Source: SAR116 cluster bacterium AG-447-C21
GTDB lineage: Bacteria; Pseudomonadota; Alphaproteobacteria; Thalassobaculales; Thalassobaculaceae
Direction of reading: 5' to 3'
NCBI GenBank assembly: GCA_003212315.1
Contig: QCQB01000003.1
Span: 1-64,000 of the forward strand
DNA: 64,000 nucleotides
The notes below the pieces were generated by a model. The model was not told where the DNA came from and ran no database searches. It worked only from the letters and a program-made list of their open reading frames with translations. Shown in pieces: positions 40,607-50,238 of this stretch (position 1 is the first letter of the stretch; every line of letters starts with the position of its first letter). The position numbers and the translations under genes are program-made.

Positions 40607-41212
40607 ATGGCGGCAATTCTTACAAGCCTGCGCAATACTGTTATTGCGGGTGTTATTCTGACAGTTATAATGATCTTGCTGGTAACACAAGTTACTGATG
40701 CGGATTTCGCAATTGATCAATCTTATCAAGCTTTCTTTGTTAGATGGCTGCACGTTTTAAGTGGCATAATGTGGATTGGGCTATTGTGGTATTTAAATTT
40801 TGTACAGATACCAAATATGCCAAATATTCCCGATGAACAAAAGCCGGCAATTGGTAAGGTTATTGCCCCAGCAGTTCTATTTTGGTTTCGTTGGGCTGCT
40901 CTGGCTACAATCGTGACTGGGCTTCTATTGGCGCATTTACAAGGTTATCTTTTGGAAGCAATACAGCTTGGTTTGGCTGATGGAGTAGCGAAGCATACGG
41001 CAATTGGTATTGGTATGTGGCTCGGTGCGATTATGGCATTCAATGTTTGGTTTGTTATTTGGCCAAATCAGAAAAAAGCATTAGGTATTGTAGATGCGGA
41101 TGCAGACACCAAGGCTGCTTCGGCACGAACGGCAATGCTTTTCTCTAGAACCAATACGTTGCTATCCATTCCGATGCTTTACGCAATGGTAGCGGCTCAG
41201 AATATCTACTAA
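40607..41212 (+). CDS. PuuD-like urate hydroxylase membrane domain protein
   Basis: A 201-residue membrane protein with about four helices. The start resembles the N-terminal domain of PuuD urate hydroxylase: YQAFFVRWLHVLSGIMWIGLLWYLNF (shortened to FFVRWLHVLSGIMWIG), with a conserved histidine in that helix. Full PuuD carries a longer membrane part and a C-terminal cytochrome c domain. Both extra parts are absent here, so it may be a paralogue with another job. A good AGGGGAGAAAAC ribosome site precedes the ATG. A TATAAAAT-like -10 lies upstream. Confidence 0.75.
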   Translation: MAAILTSLRNTVIAGVILTVIMILLVTQVTDADFAIDQSYQAFFVRWLHVLSGIMWIGLLWYLNFVQIPNMPNIPDEQKPAIGKVIAPAVLFWFRWAALATIVTGLLLAHLQGYLLEAIQLGLADGVAKHTAIGIGMWLGAIMAFNVWFVIWPNQKKALGIVDADADTKAASARTAMLFSRTNTLLSIPMLYAMVAAQNIY

Positions 41213-41249
41213 ACTGACTATAAAAATCATAAAAACTGACACTATTTTG

Positions 41250-41284
41250 GAAACCGGCCGTCAAATGGCCGGTTTCTTTTTTTG
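41250..41284 (+). terminator. Strong Rho-independent terminator
   Basis: A perfect 10-bp stem GAAACCGGCC/GGCCGGTTTC (41250-41259 with 41267-41276) around a 7-base loop, followed by T7. Confidence 0.93.
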
Positions 41285-41315
41285 GACATGAAAGAAGCAT
41301 ATACTTTAGGTTTTT

Positions 41316-41392
41316 TGGCGCGCCCGGAGAGACTCGAACTCCCAACCTCCTGATTCGTAGTCAGGTGCTCTATCCAATTGAGCTACGGGCAC
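41316..41392 (-). tRNA. tRNA-Arg (anticodon ACG)
   Basis: On the minus strand, the acceptor GTGCCCG pairs with CGGGCGC (one G-U pair). The anticodon arm is CCTGA-CTACGAA-TCAGG with anticodon ACG. The T-loop is GTTCGAGTC and CCA is encoded (41316-41318). ACG is normally edited to ICG by TadA. Confidence 0.95.
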
Positions 41393-41716
41393 CAATAAGT
41401 TTACCGTTCATAAGCAAGTGACTTAATGTTGTCAAATAACAACTGAATGCCAACAAGCATAATAAAATATTGTTTTTCCAAAACAACTTGTAGCGAACGC
41501 AGTGTTTCTGTAGTATGTGAGAAATTTTTTGTGTTTCGTATATTAAATTGCAACCGTTTGCTATTAGGACTTTTTCGTTTATTCTCTGTAAGAAAATTTT
41601 TTTGAGACTTATGCCGTAAAATTTGTTAAATAAAACAGTGGTTGATACTGCTGTACCATTAGATGGTGAATAGAATGGCCGATAACGTCCACAGAATAAG
41701 AGGTTGATGGCGTACA
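41393..41716. other. Gap between tRNA-Arg and lipoprotein gene
   Basis: A 324-bp AT-rich stretch with no gene I can support. A minus-strand frame (41370-41717) covers it but overlaps the tRNA and has no family-like features. Nothing structural stands out. Confidence 0.5.
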
Positions 41717-42886
41717 ATGCTTGAGAAACGAATTGCTATCACTTTGTTGAGTTGCACCTTGCTAACTGGTGGGTGTTCTTTCTCAGCTGACTCGCTTTGG
41801 CCGTCGCTCTCCAGTCCTTCTTCGAAGAGTGTTAAGCAGATAAACAAAAACATAACAATAAGACCATCGAACGAAGAGAAAGCAAACCAGTCACTAGTTA
41901 ACTTGAATGGTGGTTTAAAGCCACCAAAACTTGGAGCGACGAATTTCAAGGTTAAAGCACCTAAAGGTGGTAAGCCCACGGGTACGCTTGTTGGCAATAA
42001 AATCAGCACCTTGAGAGATGATTTGAAACGATTGCAGGCATCGATTGATATTGAAAATAACGATTTACAAGCCGTGCGCTCAAAGTCTAACTCGAACTCT
42101 AAAACATATCACGACAGAGTGGCCGTTATGCGGTCAAAATTACAATTGGGTACAACTCCGGGGAACCCAATGATGGTGGAGGCCTGGAATGCGGCCCAAG
42201 AACAATTAGAAAAAGTCAACGACGACATAGGTGAGATGAATTCATTATCGAGCAGAGTAGCGGCCGATGCATCCATGTCGGCTTACTTATTAGATGCCAC
42301 GCGTGCTTCGTTTGGGATATCAGGTGCTGTCGATGAAGATCATCAACAACTAGAAGTATTGGAAGACGAGGTAAGTCAGACAGTCGTCCTAATCGAGCGC
42401 CTTTTGACGGAACTCAGTGATGATATTAGACGGCAATCAAACTATGTCGCAAACGAGCGTAATCAACTGAATACGCTGGCCTTAGCAATTAAAAATGGTG
42501 AATTTTTTGGGCCCAGTCTTGCTTCAACAGCTTATAATGTTAGCTCGGTGAAATCTCCAAATGTGACGTCAAGTAAAACCGGGTTAAATAGAGGGCGACC
42601 CCTAGTGATTATTAGGTTCAACCAGCCAAATGTTAATTATGAGCAAGCGCTTTACACAGCTGTAAATAAAGTGTTGCAGAATCAACCTAACGCAACATTT
42701 GACCTAGTTGCAGTAAGCTCGGTAAACGGTGGCACAGCCAAAGCTGCACTAAACGCGAATGAGACGCGTCGCAACGCTCAAAATGTTCTCAGGTCACTTG
42801 TAGATATGGGATTGCCCCCGGGTCGCGTTTCATTGTCCGCCACCTCGTCTTCTAGCGGAAACGAAGTTCGTCTGTATCTGCGCTAG
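41717..42886 (+). CDS. Putative lipoprotein with coiled-coil core and C-terminal OmpA-like module
   Basis: A 389-residue exported protein. The N-terminal signal segment ends at LLTGGC, consistent with lipid attachment at Cys20. A low-complexity Ser/Lys/Asn linker follows, then long helices likely to form coiled coils (about residues 95-260). The last 90 residues (PLVIIRFNQPNVNYEQALY to the end) alternate like an OmpA-type peptidoglycan-binding domain, though the classic NxxLSxxRA core is only hinted at by NANETRRNAQNV. It stands alone before a DUF4864 gene. I do not know its function. Confidence 0.6.
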   Translation: MLEKRIAITLLSCTLLTGGCSFSADSLWPSLSSPSSKSVKQINKNITIRPSNEEKANQSLVNLNGGLKPPKLGATNFKVKAPKGGKPTGTLVGNKISTLRDDLKRLQASIDIENNDLQAVRSKSNSNSKTYHDRVAVMRSKLQLGTTPGNPMMVEAWNAAQEQLEKVNDDIGEMNSLSSRVAADASMSAYLLDATRASFGISGAVDEDHQQLEVLEDEVSQTVVLIERLLTELSDDIRRQSNYVANERNQLNTLALAIKNGEFFGPSLASTAYNVSSVKSPNVTSSKTGLNRGRPLVIIRFNQPNVNYEQALYTAVNKVLQNQPNATFDLVAVSSVNGGTAKAALNANETRRNAQNVLRSLVDMGLPPGRVSLSATSSSSGNEVRLYLR

Positions 42887-42963
42887 TTGATATCTAAAAT
42901 AATCCAAACTATATCAAACTCTCTCAGAGTAGTGATGATTGTGTTCCAAGAGTTAGATTTCTA

Positions 42964-43410
42964 ATGATGTATATTAGGAAATTATTCTGTCAGCTATCGC
43001 TGGTATTAATTTGTCTATCACTTTTAACTCTCTATGATAGTCCGGCAGTATCTCAGAGCAAACAAGATATTTTAAATATTAAAAAAATAATCCGTCTGCA
43101 GATAGAAGCAATGAGGCGCGATGACTGGGACGAGGCTTTTAAATATGCATCGCGAGATATTCAGCTTTCTTTTGGAAATCCAAAAATCTTCCGAAAAATG
43201 GTGCTTGCTAAATATCGGATCGTTTATCAACCTCGTCTATTATCCTTCAAGAAAATAAAACTAGTCAATGGGATCCCCGCGCAAGGGGTCTACATGGTTG
43301 ACGATAGAGGCAAGTCAGCCATGGTTGTTTACTTTATGCGTCAAGATGAGAATAGAAATTGGAGAATAAACGGTGTTCAACTGTTTCCAGCAAAAAAGTT
43401 AGCCATTTAA
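42964..43410 (+). CDS. DUF4864 family exported protein
   Basis: A 148-residue protein with a signal peptide (hydrophobic residues about 8-26, ending near AVS). The mature domain has IIRLQIEAMRRDDWDEAFKYAS and FRKMVLAKYRIVYQPRLLSF, the pattern of DUF4864. The family's fold suggests an NTF2-like binding pocket, but its function is unknown. It precedes gpt closely and is probably in the same transcript. Confidence 0.8.
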   Translation: MMYIRKLFCQLSLVLICLSLLTLYDSPAVSQSKQDILNIKKIIRLQIEAMRRDDWDEAFKYASRDIQLSFGNPKIFRKMVLAKYRIVYQPRLLSFKKIKLVNGIPAQGVYMVDDRGKSAMVVYFMRQDENRNWRINGVQLFPAKKLAI

Positions 43411-43488
43411 TTATTGAAAAGCTCTCGAAGATGGTTCTTATTGCTAGAACGATCAAAAATTGAATTTTTAAATACTTTTGAGGAATTT

Positions 43489-43998
43489 ATGGAAGACGTT
43501 TCGTATACTAAAGGCTTCCCGGTTAGTTGGGAGGAATTACATCGAACAGCGAAGGCATTGGCGTGGCGCCTCTTTGAACTGCCACAATTTGTTGGTGTTA
43601 TTGCCATTACACGGGGTGGAATGGTTCCAGCTGCGATAGTTGCCAGAGAACTTGAGATAAGAGTGTTGGATACTATAAGCGCTGTGAGTTATCACGATAA
43701 TGCAGCAGATAAATTGGAGCAGCGTGAGCGGCAAGCAGTTAAACTTCTAAAAATACCAAGTCAGACTAAAGATGGCGCCGGGTGGCTAATAGTTGACGAT
43801 TTGGTTGACACAGGAGAAACAGCAAAATCGGTCAGGGCATTACTACCAAAAGCACATTTTGCAACGGTTTATGCGAAGCCGGCAGGCAGGCCTTTAGTGG
43901 ATACTTTTGTGACTGAGGTCAGTCAAGATACCTGGATTTACTTTCCGTGGGATCTAGAACCCCGCCCGGTAGACCCCATAATTATTTCTAGGCGTTGA
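43489..43998 (+). CDS. gpt: Xanthine(-guanine) phosphoribosyltransferase
   Basis: A 169-residue purine salvage enzyme that joins PRPP to xanthine or guanine. It shows the PRPP motif [13 protein letters not shown] and [13 protein letters not shown] near residue 37. I chose the ATG at 43489 with GAGG six bases upstream. The frame extends back to a TTG at 43414, but those 25 residues are not family-like. The C-terminal WIYFPWD is typical of Gpt. Confidence 0.93.
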   Translation: MEDVSYTKGFPVSWEELHRTAKALAWRLFELPQFVGVIAITRGGMVPAAIVARELEIRVLDTISAVSYHDNAADKLEQRERQAVKLLKIPSQTKDGAGWLIVDDLVDTGETAKSVRALLPKAHFATVYAKPAGRPLVDTFVTEVSQDTWIYFPWDLEPRPVDPIIISRR

Positions 43999-44055
43999 CT
44001 ATTGACTCTTTTATTATTTGAAAAAGCTGGTGCATACGTATTAAATTGCTTAACA

Positions 44056-44084
44056 TTGACTTGCAGTAGACAAGCAGATATATA
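44056..44084 (+). promoter_or_regulatory. Sigma-70 promoter for rpmH-rnpA
   Basis: TTGACT (44056-44061) and TATATA (44079-44084) are separated by 17 bases, close to the sigma-70 consensus. They lie about 50 bp before the rpmH start, where a promoter for this ribosomal and RNase P operon is expected. Confidence 0.75.
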
Positions 44085-44132
44085 CCGCTTCCTATATAAA
44101 TACAGCGGTTTTTCACCAATGGAGTAAGCATC

Positions 44133-44267
44133 GTGAAACGTACATTTCAACCGAGCGTATTGGTACGCAAACGTCGCCACGGCTTTAGGTCACGTATGGC
44201 CACTGTTGGTGGTCGCCGCGTCTTGAGAGCAAGACGCGCTAAGGGCCGCGCCAAACTGTCGGCTTAG
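44133..44267 (+). CDS. rpmH: 50S ribosomal protein L34
   Basis: A 44-residue, highly basic protein: [18 protein letters not shown], then [21 protein letters not shown]. The start is GTG at 44133 with GGAG 8 bases upstream, and the TAG stop is at 44265. It heads the conserved rpmH-rnpA-yidD-yidC operon. Confidence 0.97.
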   Translation: MKRTFQPSVLVRKRRHGFRSRMATVGGRRVLRARRAKGRAKLSA

Positions 44268-44276
44268 AAAACATAT

Positions 44277-44693
44277 ATGAGCGTTCTTGGGGGTGAAATG
44301 CGCAAAGCTCAAAACGACCCCGTGGAACGAATGGTTAAACGTTCACAATATTTAAGGGTAGCGCGCGCGCGAAAATATGTTGCTTCAAAAGGTCTAATTC
44401 TACAGTTTGAAATTAAAGATCCAAACGAGGGCGGAAATAGACACCGGGTCGGGTTCACAGTAAGTAAGAAAGTTGGTAATGCTGTGGTCCGTAATAGGGC
44501 TCGACGCCGGTTGAAATCTGTCGTAAATGATGTTTTAACTTCAAGCGAAGAACGGCCGCTGGATCTCGTGCTTATTGGAAGAGTAAGCACACTAAAACGA
44601 TCTTATGATGAACTTCTTGGCGATTTTAGATTTGCATTAAAAAGTGCAAGAACAAGGCAGGAAAAGATTATTGGAAGGGCGAAAGATGAGTAG
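44277..44693 (+). CDS. rnpA: Ribonuclease P protein component
   Basis: A 138-residue basic protein that helps the RNase P RNA process tRNA 5' ends. It shows HRVGFTVSKKVGNAVVRNRARRRLK, shortened here to VGNAVVRNRARRRLK, the RNR signature. The N-terminal extension of about 20 residues is longer than in E. coli and may be partly untranslated. Its end overlaps yidD by 8 bp. Confidence 0.95.
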   Translation: MSVLGGEMRKAQNDPVERMVKRSQYLRVARARKYVASKGLILQFEIKDPNEGGNRHRVGFTVSKKVGNAVVRNRARRRLKSVVNDVLTSSEERPLDLVLIGRVSTLKRSYDELLGDFRFALKSARTRQEKIIGRAKDE

Positions 44694-44967
44694 TTCCAAA
44701 AAATCTCATGTCCTAATTCATAAACTATTACTGCAGGTGTTAGTAGTTAGTATAAAGTTACCAATAATTATCTATAGATTAACACTTTCTTCTATTGTTG
44801 GGCATAATTGTAGGTACTATCCTACCTGTTCGTCTTATTCTCTGGAGGCGATTAATATACACGGACCCTTTAAGGGGATAGTTTTATCGGTCAAGCGCTT
44901 GGCTCGCTGCCATCCTTGGAATAATCATTCTGGTGTAGATCCCGTACCTTCATCTCACCGTAAGTAA
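44686..44967 (+). CDS. yidD: YidD family membrane protein insertion factor
   Basis: A 93-residue protein. The conserved core is CRYYPTCSSYSLEAI, then HGPFKG and RCHPW with a final GVDPVP. It is thought to assist YidC in membrane insertion. I chose ATG 44686, with GGAAGGG upstream. The longer frame from 44644 lies inside rnpA. It overlaps rnpA by 8 bp and is followed by yidC after 17 bp. Confidence 0.94.
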   Translation: MSSSKKSHVLIHKLLLQVLVVSIKLPIIIYRLTLSSIVGHNCRYYPTCSSYSLEAINIHGPFKGIVLSVKRLARCHPWNNHSGVDPVPSSHRK

Positions 44968-44984
44968 AATAGGCAGTTAAGGTC

Positions 44985-46736
44985 ATGAGTGATCAAAAGA
45001 ATATGTTAATAGCCATAGGTTTGTCTCTCGCGATTTTATTGGGTTTCCAATTCTTTTATGAGTTTCCCAAAATGGAGAAAGAGCGGGAGAGGCAGGCAGA
45101 AATAGCTGCTCAAGAGGCAGCAGACAACCCCGTTCCTAAAACACAATCTAATCAAAATACTGACATTCAGGCCCCTGGCGGAGGTGCCAGCGCACCGAGT
45201 GTACAGGCGAGTGTTGCCACCGCTGCCCAAAGGGCGGAAGCGTTAGCATCATCACCCCGCATTAACATTGATACCCCTACAGTATATGGATCTATTTCTC
45301 TTGAGGGAGGGCGTATTGACGATCTAGTTCTTAAAAATTACGGGCAGGACGTCGGTGAGGATGCTGAACGTATTCACCTCCTGCATCCAGTGGGGGCTCC
45401 CAAATCATATTATGCAGAGTTTGGCTGGGTGGGTTCCTCCAATGATTTGAAACTACCTGGCCCTAATACAAGATGGAAATCAAATCAAACTGAACTAGCG
45501 CCCGGTAAACCAGTAACCTTGAGCTGGGATAATCAGGCTGGACTGCTCTTTGAACGAACGTATGAAATTGATGATCACTACATGATCACAACCATTCAAC
45601 GGGTTACTAACTCAAAGAAAAAGTCAGTAGGTTTATTCCCTTATGGTCTGGTGGCACGGTCCGGAACCCCAAGGACACTTGGTTTTTATATCCTGCATGA
45701 AGGTCCGTTAGGTGTTTTTGACGGAACATTACGAGAATATGACTACGACGACCTTCAAGAAACTCGAAAGGTAGAATTGTCATCAACAGGTGGCTGGATA
45801 GGTATAACAGATAAATATTGGTTGGCCGCATTAATTCCGGATCAGAATATAGGTTCAACGTATCGATTTGTTCACTCTTTGAAAAATAAAGATGACCGAT
45901 ATCAAGTGGACTACTTAGGTCAAGAAACAAGGATAGAGCCGGGCCAAACGACCGAGACGGTTAACCGACTGTTTGCGGGTGCCAAAGAAGTTAAGTTACT
46001 AGACGCTTATAGTGAACAATATAAAATTAGTAACTTTGATTTAGCAGTTGATTTTGGTTGGTTTTATTTCTTAACAAAACCATTTTTCTACGCAATTTCA
46101 TGGCTTTTCAGTTATCTTGGCAATTTTGGTTTGGCCATCCTGGCTTTTACCGTGTTTGTAAAAATAGTATTTTTTCCTCTCGCCAATAAATCCTATAAAT
46201 CAATGGCGAAAATGCGAGAATTAACGCCAAAATTGATGGCTATGCGAGAGCAATTTGGTGATGATAAAATGCGGCTTAATCAGGAAATGATGGCTCTTTA
46301 CAAGCAGGAAAAGGTGAACCCTGCTTCAGGGTGCCTGCCTATCCTTGTTCAGATCCCTGTGTTTTTTGCCTTGTACAAAGTTCTTTTTGTTAATATTGAA
46401 ATGAGGCATGCGCCATTCTATGGCTGGATAAAAGATTTATCGGTTGCCGACCCAACCTCGATTTTTAATTTCTTTGGTCTGATACCATGGACCCCTCCCG
46501 ATTTCATGATCATTGGTGCTTGGCCGGTTTTGATGGGTTTAACAATGTGGTTACAACAGAGGCTTAACCCACAACCAACTGATCCAGTACAAGCTAAAGT
46601 ATTTATGTTTCTGCCCTTGTTTTTTACGTTTTTACTTGGAACGTTCCCAGCTGGATTGGTTATTTATTGGACTTGGAACAACCTATTATCGATTGCTCAG
46701 CAAAAGTTAATAATGTTCCGAATGGGCGTAAAATAG
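44985..46736 (+). CDS. yidC: Membrane protein insertase YidC
   Basis: A 583-residue inner-membrane insertase. The first helix (about residues 5-22) is followed by a Pro/Gln/Ala-rich linker and the large periplasmic domain typical of Gram-negative YidC. Five C-terminal helices contain the FPLANKSYKSMAKMRELTPK hydrophilic groove region and NPASGCLPILVQIPVFFALY. It is central to the rpmH-engB cluster. Confidence 0.97.
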   Translation: MSDQKNMLIAIGLSLAILLGFQFFYEFPKMEKERERQAEIAAQEAADNPVPKTQSNQNTDIQAPGGGASAPSVQASVATAAQRAEALASSPRINIDTPTVYGSISLEGGRIDDLVLKNYGQDVGEDAERIHLLHPVGAPKSYYAEFGWVGSSNDLKLPGPNTRWKSNQTELAPGKPVTLSWDNQAGLLFERTYEIDDHYMITTIQRVTNSKKKSVGLFPYGLVARSGTPRTLGFYILHEGPLGVFDGTLREYDYDDLQETRKVELSSTGGWIGITDKYWLAALIPDQNIGSTYRFVHSLKNKDDRYQVDYLGQETRIEPGQTTETVNRLFAGAKEVKLLDAYSEQYKISNFDLAVDFGWFYFLTKPFFYAISWLFSYLGNFGLAILAFTVFVKIVFFPLANKSYKSMAKMRELTPKLMAMREQFGDDKMRLNQEMMALYKQEKVNPASGCLPILVQIPVFFALYKVLFVNIEMRHAPFYGWIKDLSVADPTSIFNFFGLIPWTPPDFMIIGAWPVLMGLTMWLQQRLNPQPTDPVQAKVFMFLPLFFTFLLGTFPAGLVIYWTWNNLLSIAQQKLIMFRMGVK

Positions 46737-46765
46737 ACCTCTAGTATTTTTAAGTGGAGGCGAGC

Positions 46766-47410
46766 GTGGATGATGCGAAAATATTATATTCCGACTTTGA
46801 AATAGAACAAGGACGACGACTTTTTGCCCAAGAATGCAATTTTTTATTAGGAATAGACAAGCTTTCCCAACTCCCTGTTTGTTCGCTTCCTGAAGTAGCA
46901 TTTGCAGGCCGGTCTAATGTTGGTAAATCAAGCCTAATCAATGCACTTACAGGTAGAAAGGCACTTGCTCGTACGTCGAATACCCCAGGTAGAACGCAGC
47001 AACTGAATTTCTTTAACTTGGGAAAAAGACTAATATTGGTTGATTTGCCAGGTTATGGATATGCTAAAGTTTCTAAGACACAAGTTGCCGCGTGGACAAG
47101 AACGTTAAAATCGTTTTTGAAGGGACGTGTTGCACTTCGCAGAGTTTGTCTATTAATAGATTCTCGGATTGGGCTTAAAGATTTAGATAGAGAGATGATG
47201 GATATGCTCGATTCGGCCGCGGTTGTTTACCAGGTGGTTTTCACAAAAGTAGATAAATTAAAAAGTAATGATCTGATGATTTTGACCAAAAAGACTACTG
47301 ATGAATTAAATAAGAGATCGGCGGCTTTTCCTGCGTTAGCATTTACGAGTTCTAATAAGTTGATAGGTATCGGAGAACTAAGGGCGGGTTTAGCAAGTTT
47401 ATCTGATTAA
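46766..47410 (+). CDS. engB: Ribosome biogenesis GTPase YihA/EngB
   Basis: A 214-residue GTPase needed for 50S assembly. G1 is GRSNVGKSSL, G2 is centred on NTPGRTQQLNFF, G3 is DLPGYGYA and G4 is TKVDKL. I place the start at GTG 46766 with GGAGG about six bases upstream. The frame also opens at GTG 46754, within that ribosome site. It lies between yidC and argB as in other Alphaproteobacteria. Confidence 0.95.
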   Translation: MDDAKILYSDFEIEQGRRLFAQECNFLLGIDKLSQLPVCSLPEVAFAGRSNVGKSSLINALTGRKALARTSNTPGRTQQLNFFNLGKRLILVDLPGYGYAKVSKTQVAAWTRTLKSFLKGRVALRRVCLLIDSRIGLKDLDREMMDMLDSAAVVYQVVFTKVDKLKSNDLMILTKKTTDELNKRSAAFPALAFTSSNKLIGIGELRAGLASLSD

Positions 47411-47500
47411 AAGCAAGTTGCTGATTAGGTTGTGGGATAAGATTATAAGCATGAAACAGTGCCAATAAATTTTAACTAATTAAATTTTGGGGGTATAGTA

Positions 47501-48409
47501 ATGGGCCAAACAGATACAGAGGCTCGAAAAGATTGGTTAGCTAAAGCAGGAATTTTAACTGATGCTCTGCCGTTCATGCGTCAGTATGCGGGTTGCACGG
47601 TTGTGGTGAAGTTTGGTGGGCATGCAATGGGTGATAAGGGCTTATTTAAGACATTTGCATCAGATATGGTTCTACTTAAACAAGTTGGCACTAATCCACT
47701 TGTTGTACATGGAGGAGGGCCACAAATAGGTGAAATGCTAGAACGCATGGCCATAAAAAGTGAGTTCGTCGATGGTCTTCGTATAACTGACAAATCGACA
47801 GTCGAGATCGTGGAAATGGTGTTAGCTGGATCGATAAACAAGTCTATTGTCGCGGCAATTAATGAGGCTGGTGGGAGTGCTGTTGGCGTCTCCGGAAAAG
47901 ATGCTAATTTAATCACCGTCAAAAAATTAATAAGATCAAAGAATGATCCAGATAGTAATATTGAAAAAGTAGTCGATTTAGGGTTTGTTGGAGAACCGAC
48001 TAAAATGAATGCTGCATTGATAGATACTCTAATAGTTGGTGGACTTATCCCGGTGGTTGCTCCGGTCGGATTGGGGGAAGATGGCGAAACCTATAATATA
48101 AACGCTGACACAGCAGCAGGCGCATTGGCTGGTGCAACTGATGCTCAAAGAATGTTGATGCTTACAGATGTAGAAGGCGTTATGGACACGTCCGGAAAAT
48201 TAATCCCTGAGTTAACGATAAAGGAGGCATATCAGCTAAAAAAAGAAGGGGTCATTTCTGGTGGAATGATTCCAAAAGTCGAAACTTGTATTGAAGCGGT
48301 TAGGAACGGGGCAGAGGCCGCTGTTATATTAGATGGAAGGGTGCCTCACGCAGTTCTGTTGGAATTATTTACATCTCAGGGGCATGGAACAATAATCAGG
48401 CAAGAGTGA
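47501..48409 (+). CDS. argB: N-acetylglutamate kinase
   Basis: A 302-residue enzyme of arginine synthesis that phosphorylates N-acetylglutamate. It shows [11 protein letters not shown] (nucleotide site), HGGGPQI with [12 protein letters not shown] (substrate site), and GGMIPKV near the C terminus. The N-terminal helix before the core suggests the arginine-sensitive hexameric type. It is convergent with the GGDEF gene. Confidence 0.96.
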   Translation: MGQTDTEARKDWLAKAGILTDALPFMRQYAGCTVVVKFGGHAMGDKGLFKTFASDMVLLKQVGTNPLVVHGGGPQIGEMLERMAIKSEFVDGLRITDKSTVEIVEMVLAGSINKSIVAAINEAGGSAVGVSGKDANLITVKKLIRSKNDPDSNIEKVVDLGFVGEPTKMNAALIDTLIVGGLIPVVAPVGLGEDGETYNINADTAAGALAGATDAQRMLMLTDVEGVMDTSGKLIPELTIKEAYQLKKEGVISGGMIPKVETCIEAVRNGAEAAVILDGRVPHAVLLELFTSQGHGTIIRQE

Positions 48410-48428
48410 TAACATTGTTCGGATAGTA

Positions 48429-50096
48429 TTAAAGTTTTTTGACGCTTTTATTTTTGTACATCGCCCGGTCGGCCTCGGCCATTATCTGCGCTAAGTCCTT
48501 ACTCTTGTACCCGTCGATTTCTATGACCCCAATGGATGCTCCAAATGGCCGACTGCGGTCACTGGTAAATTTGGAGAAGAAAGGCTCATCTTCAATAAAC
48601 GAGCTTAAAATGGACTTAGCATTCCTGTTTCCTTTTGCATCAAACCAAATAGCGAATTCATCTCCGCCTAATCGTGCTACCAAATCGTTCTCTTGGGCTA
48701 AATGGGTTAATTTTTTCGACAGTTCCGTTAGCACTTCATCGCCAGCTTGATGACCCAGTCGATCATTAATAAGTTTAAAATTATCAAGGTCTATATATGC
48801 TAAGCTACCTATTGTAGTTTGAGTTTTGGGTTGGTGTAATAGCTTTTTTTCGAGAGTTTCGGAGAAAGTTCGGCGATTTAGCAACCCCGTAAGCGGATCT
48901 GTGGTGGATAGTCTTTCTAAGCTTTTCTGAATATGAAGATGTTGCAGTTCAACGCCAACAAGATGGGTTGCCTGTTCAAATAAAGAAAAATCTTCTCCAT
49001 CCCACTGCTTGCTTTCTCCAATTCCCCAAAAAATTAGGATTCCGTTTGTTTTATTTTTATATTTTGTAACGTAGGCTGCAAACCGATTATCTAATTTATC
49101 AAAAACGAGGGGAGTATCTTTATTGATACCGTCTTTTAGTGCGTCTTCAATTGAAAATGGCAAGTTTCCATCCATTATGATTTGCGGTTTGTCTTCATCG
49201 TTTTCAAATTTGAATATTTGGCAACCATCTGCGGCTAGGGTTTTTGTAATCGCTTGCACAGCCGATTCCAGGGAGCTGAGTTGCTCATCCGGTTCTCTGA
49301 TTTGGTTATTTATATATTGAAGTATGCGTTCTTTGTTTTGGGCTCTGGATAATTCAGCATCCCGTTGTCTGTCATTCGTAACATCTCGTCCAATACCCCT
49401 CGCCCCTATCCAATATCCATCTTTCCCAAATAATGGAAGGGCCGATGTGAGTAGGATGCCGGTCGTCCCGTCTGCTTTCAGAATATTCACTTCTACGCTG
49501 CTGATTTCAGTTCTTGTGGTGAATGGAGAGCTAAGCCCATCATTTTTGTCGGGAACCAATATTTCATCGGAGCAGGTCCCTAATATCATTTTGGGTTGAT
49601 AACCAAATTTACTTGCACCTGATATAAATGAGAAAATTCCCGTGTTATCAGTCTCCCATAAAAAATTGTTTGACGTCATGACAAGATTTTCTACTCGGTC
49701 TACCGATTTTAAGAATTCGCATGTGAATTGTGGATTAAACAACTTTTCTTTTTGTGTAAGGTAACGGTAGCGGCCCCCATCTAACTGCGTTGCAGTGAAT
49801 TCTAAATAAGAATTTTTAGAGGGGTCCCAAAGTGTGATGTGTTCCGAATTACCCTTAATATTTAAAACATCAGAAGCAAGTCGTGTTAAAAGTTCTGGTT
49901 TATCCAGTATTAATGACTCAATTAGTTTTCTAGCTAGGAAATTGGCCGCCACAACATTTTTTTGGGAATCAAAAACGAGATGGAACGTATTTTGGTGATA
50001 TAAGGCACAATCTTTCTCAATAAGAGAAGATAACGCAAGTGCTTCATGTGCCGTCTTGTCTATAATAAATCTATTTTTTGCAGCCGATGGATCCAT
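48429..50096 (-). CDS. PAS/GAF-type sensor diguanylate cyclase
   Basis: A 555-residue signalling protein with no clear membrane helix. A PAS-like region (about 140-245, with NNFLWETDNTGIFSFISG) is followed by a GAF-like region (about 260-385). A C-terminal GGDEF domain carries LTGLLNRRTF and the active LGGDEFAIWF motif, so it should make c-di-GMP. The inhibitory RxxD site five residues upstream reads QEND, lacking the Arg, which suggests no product feedback. It lies alone, with no EAL domain. The ligand of the sensor domains is unknown. Confidence 0.9.
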   Translation of the reverse strand: MDPSAAKNRFIIDKTAHEALALSSLIEKDCALYHQNTFHLVFDSQKNVVAANFLARKLIESLILDKPELLTRLASDVLNIKGNSEHITLWDPSKNSYLEFTATQLDGGRYRYLTQKEKLFNPQFTCEFLKSVDRVENLVMTSNNFLWETDNTGIFSFISGASKFGYQPKMILGTCSDEILVPDKNDGLSSPFTTRTEISSVEVNILKADGTTGILLTSALPLFGKDGYWIGARGIGRDVTNDRQRDAELSRAQNKERILQYINNQIREPDEQLSSLESAVQAITKTLAADGCQIFKFENDEDKPQIIMDGNLPFSIEDALKDGINKDTPLVFDKLDNRFAAYVTKYKNKTNGILIFWGIGESKQWDGEDFSLFEQATHLVGVELQHLHIQKSLERLSTTDPLTGLLNRRTFSETLEKKLLHQPKTQTTIGSLAYIDLDNFKLINDRLGHQAGDEVLTELSKKLTHLAQENDLVARLGGDEFAIWFDAKGNRNAKSILSSFIEDEPFFSKFTSDRSRPFGASIGVIEIDGYKSKDLAQIMAEADRAMYKNKSVKKL

Positions 50097-50238
50097 GATT
50101 ATTCTAATTCGTATTATTTAGTATTGAACTCTCAAAAGCCTAACATGTAATGTTGCGGAGTTGGAAAAATTTGTCAGGTTTCTTTAGGGGAATAAAAAAT
50201 ATTGTCTCACCGTTAAATTTGGATTGTTGGATTTTAGA

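Noticed and set aside
41370-41717. Minus-strand 115-codon frame across the tRNA-Arg
   Set aside because: It overlaps the tRNA gene and has no domain, signal or ribosome-site support. It is probably a chance frame.
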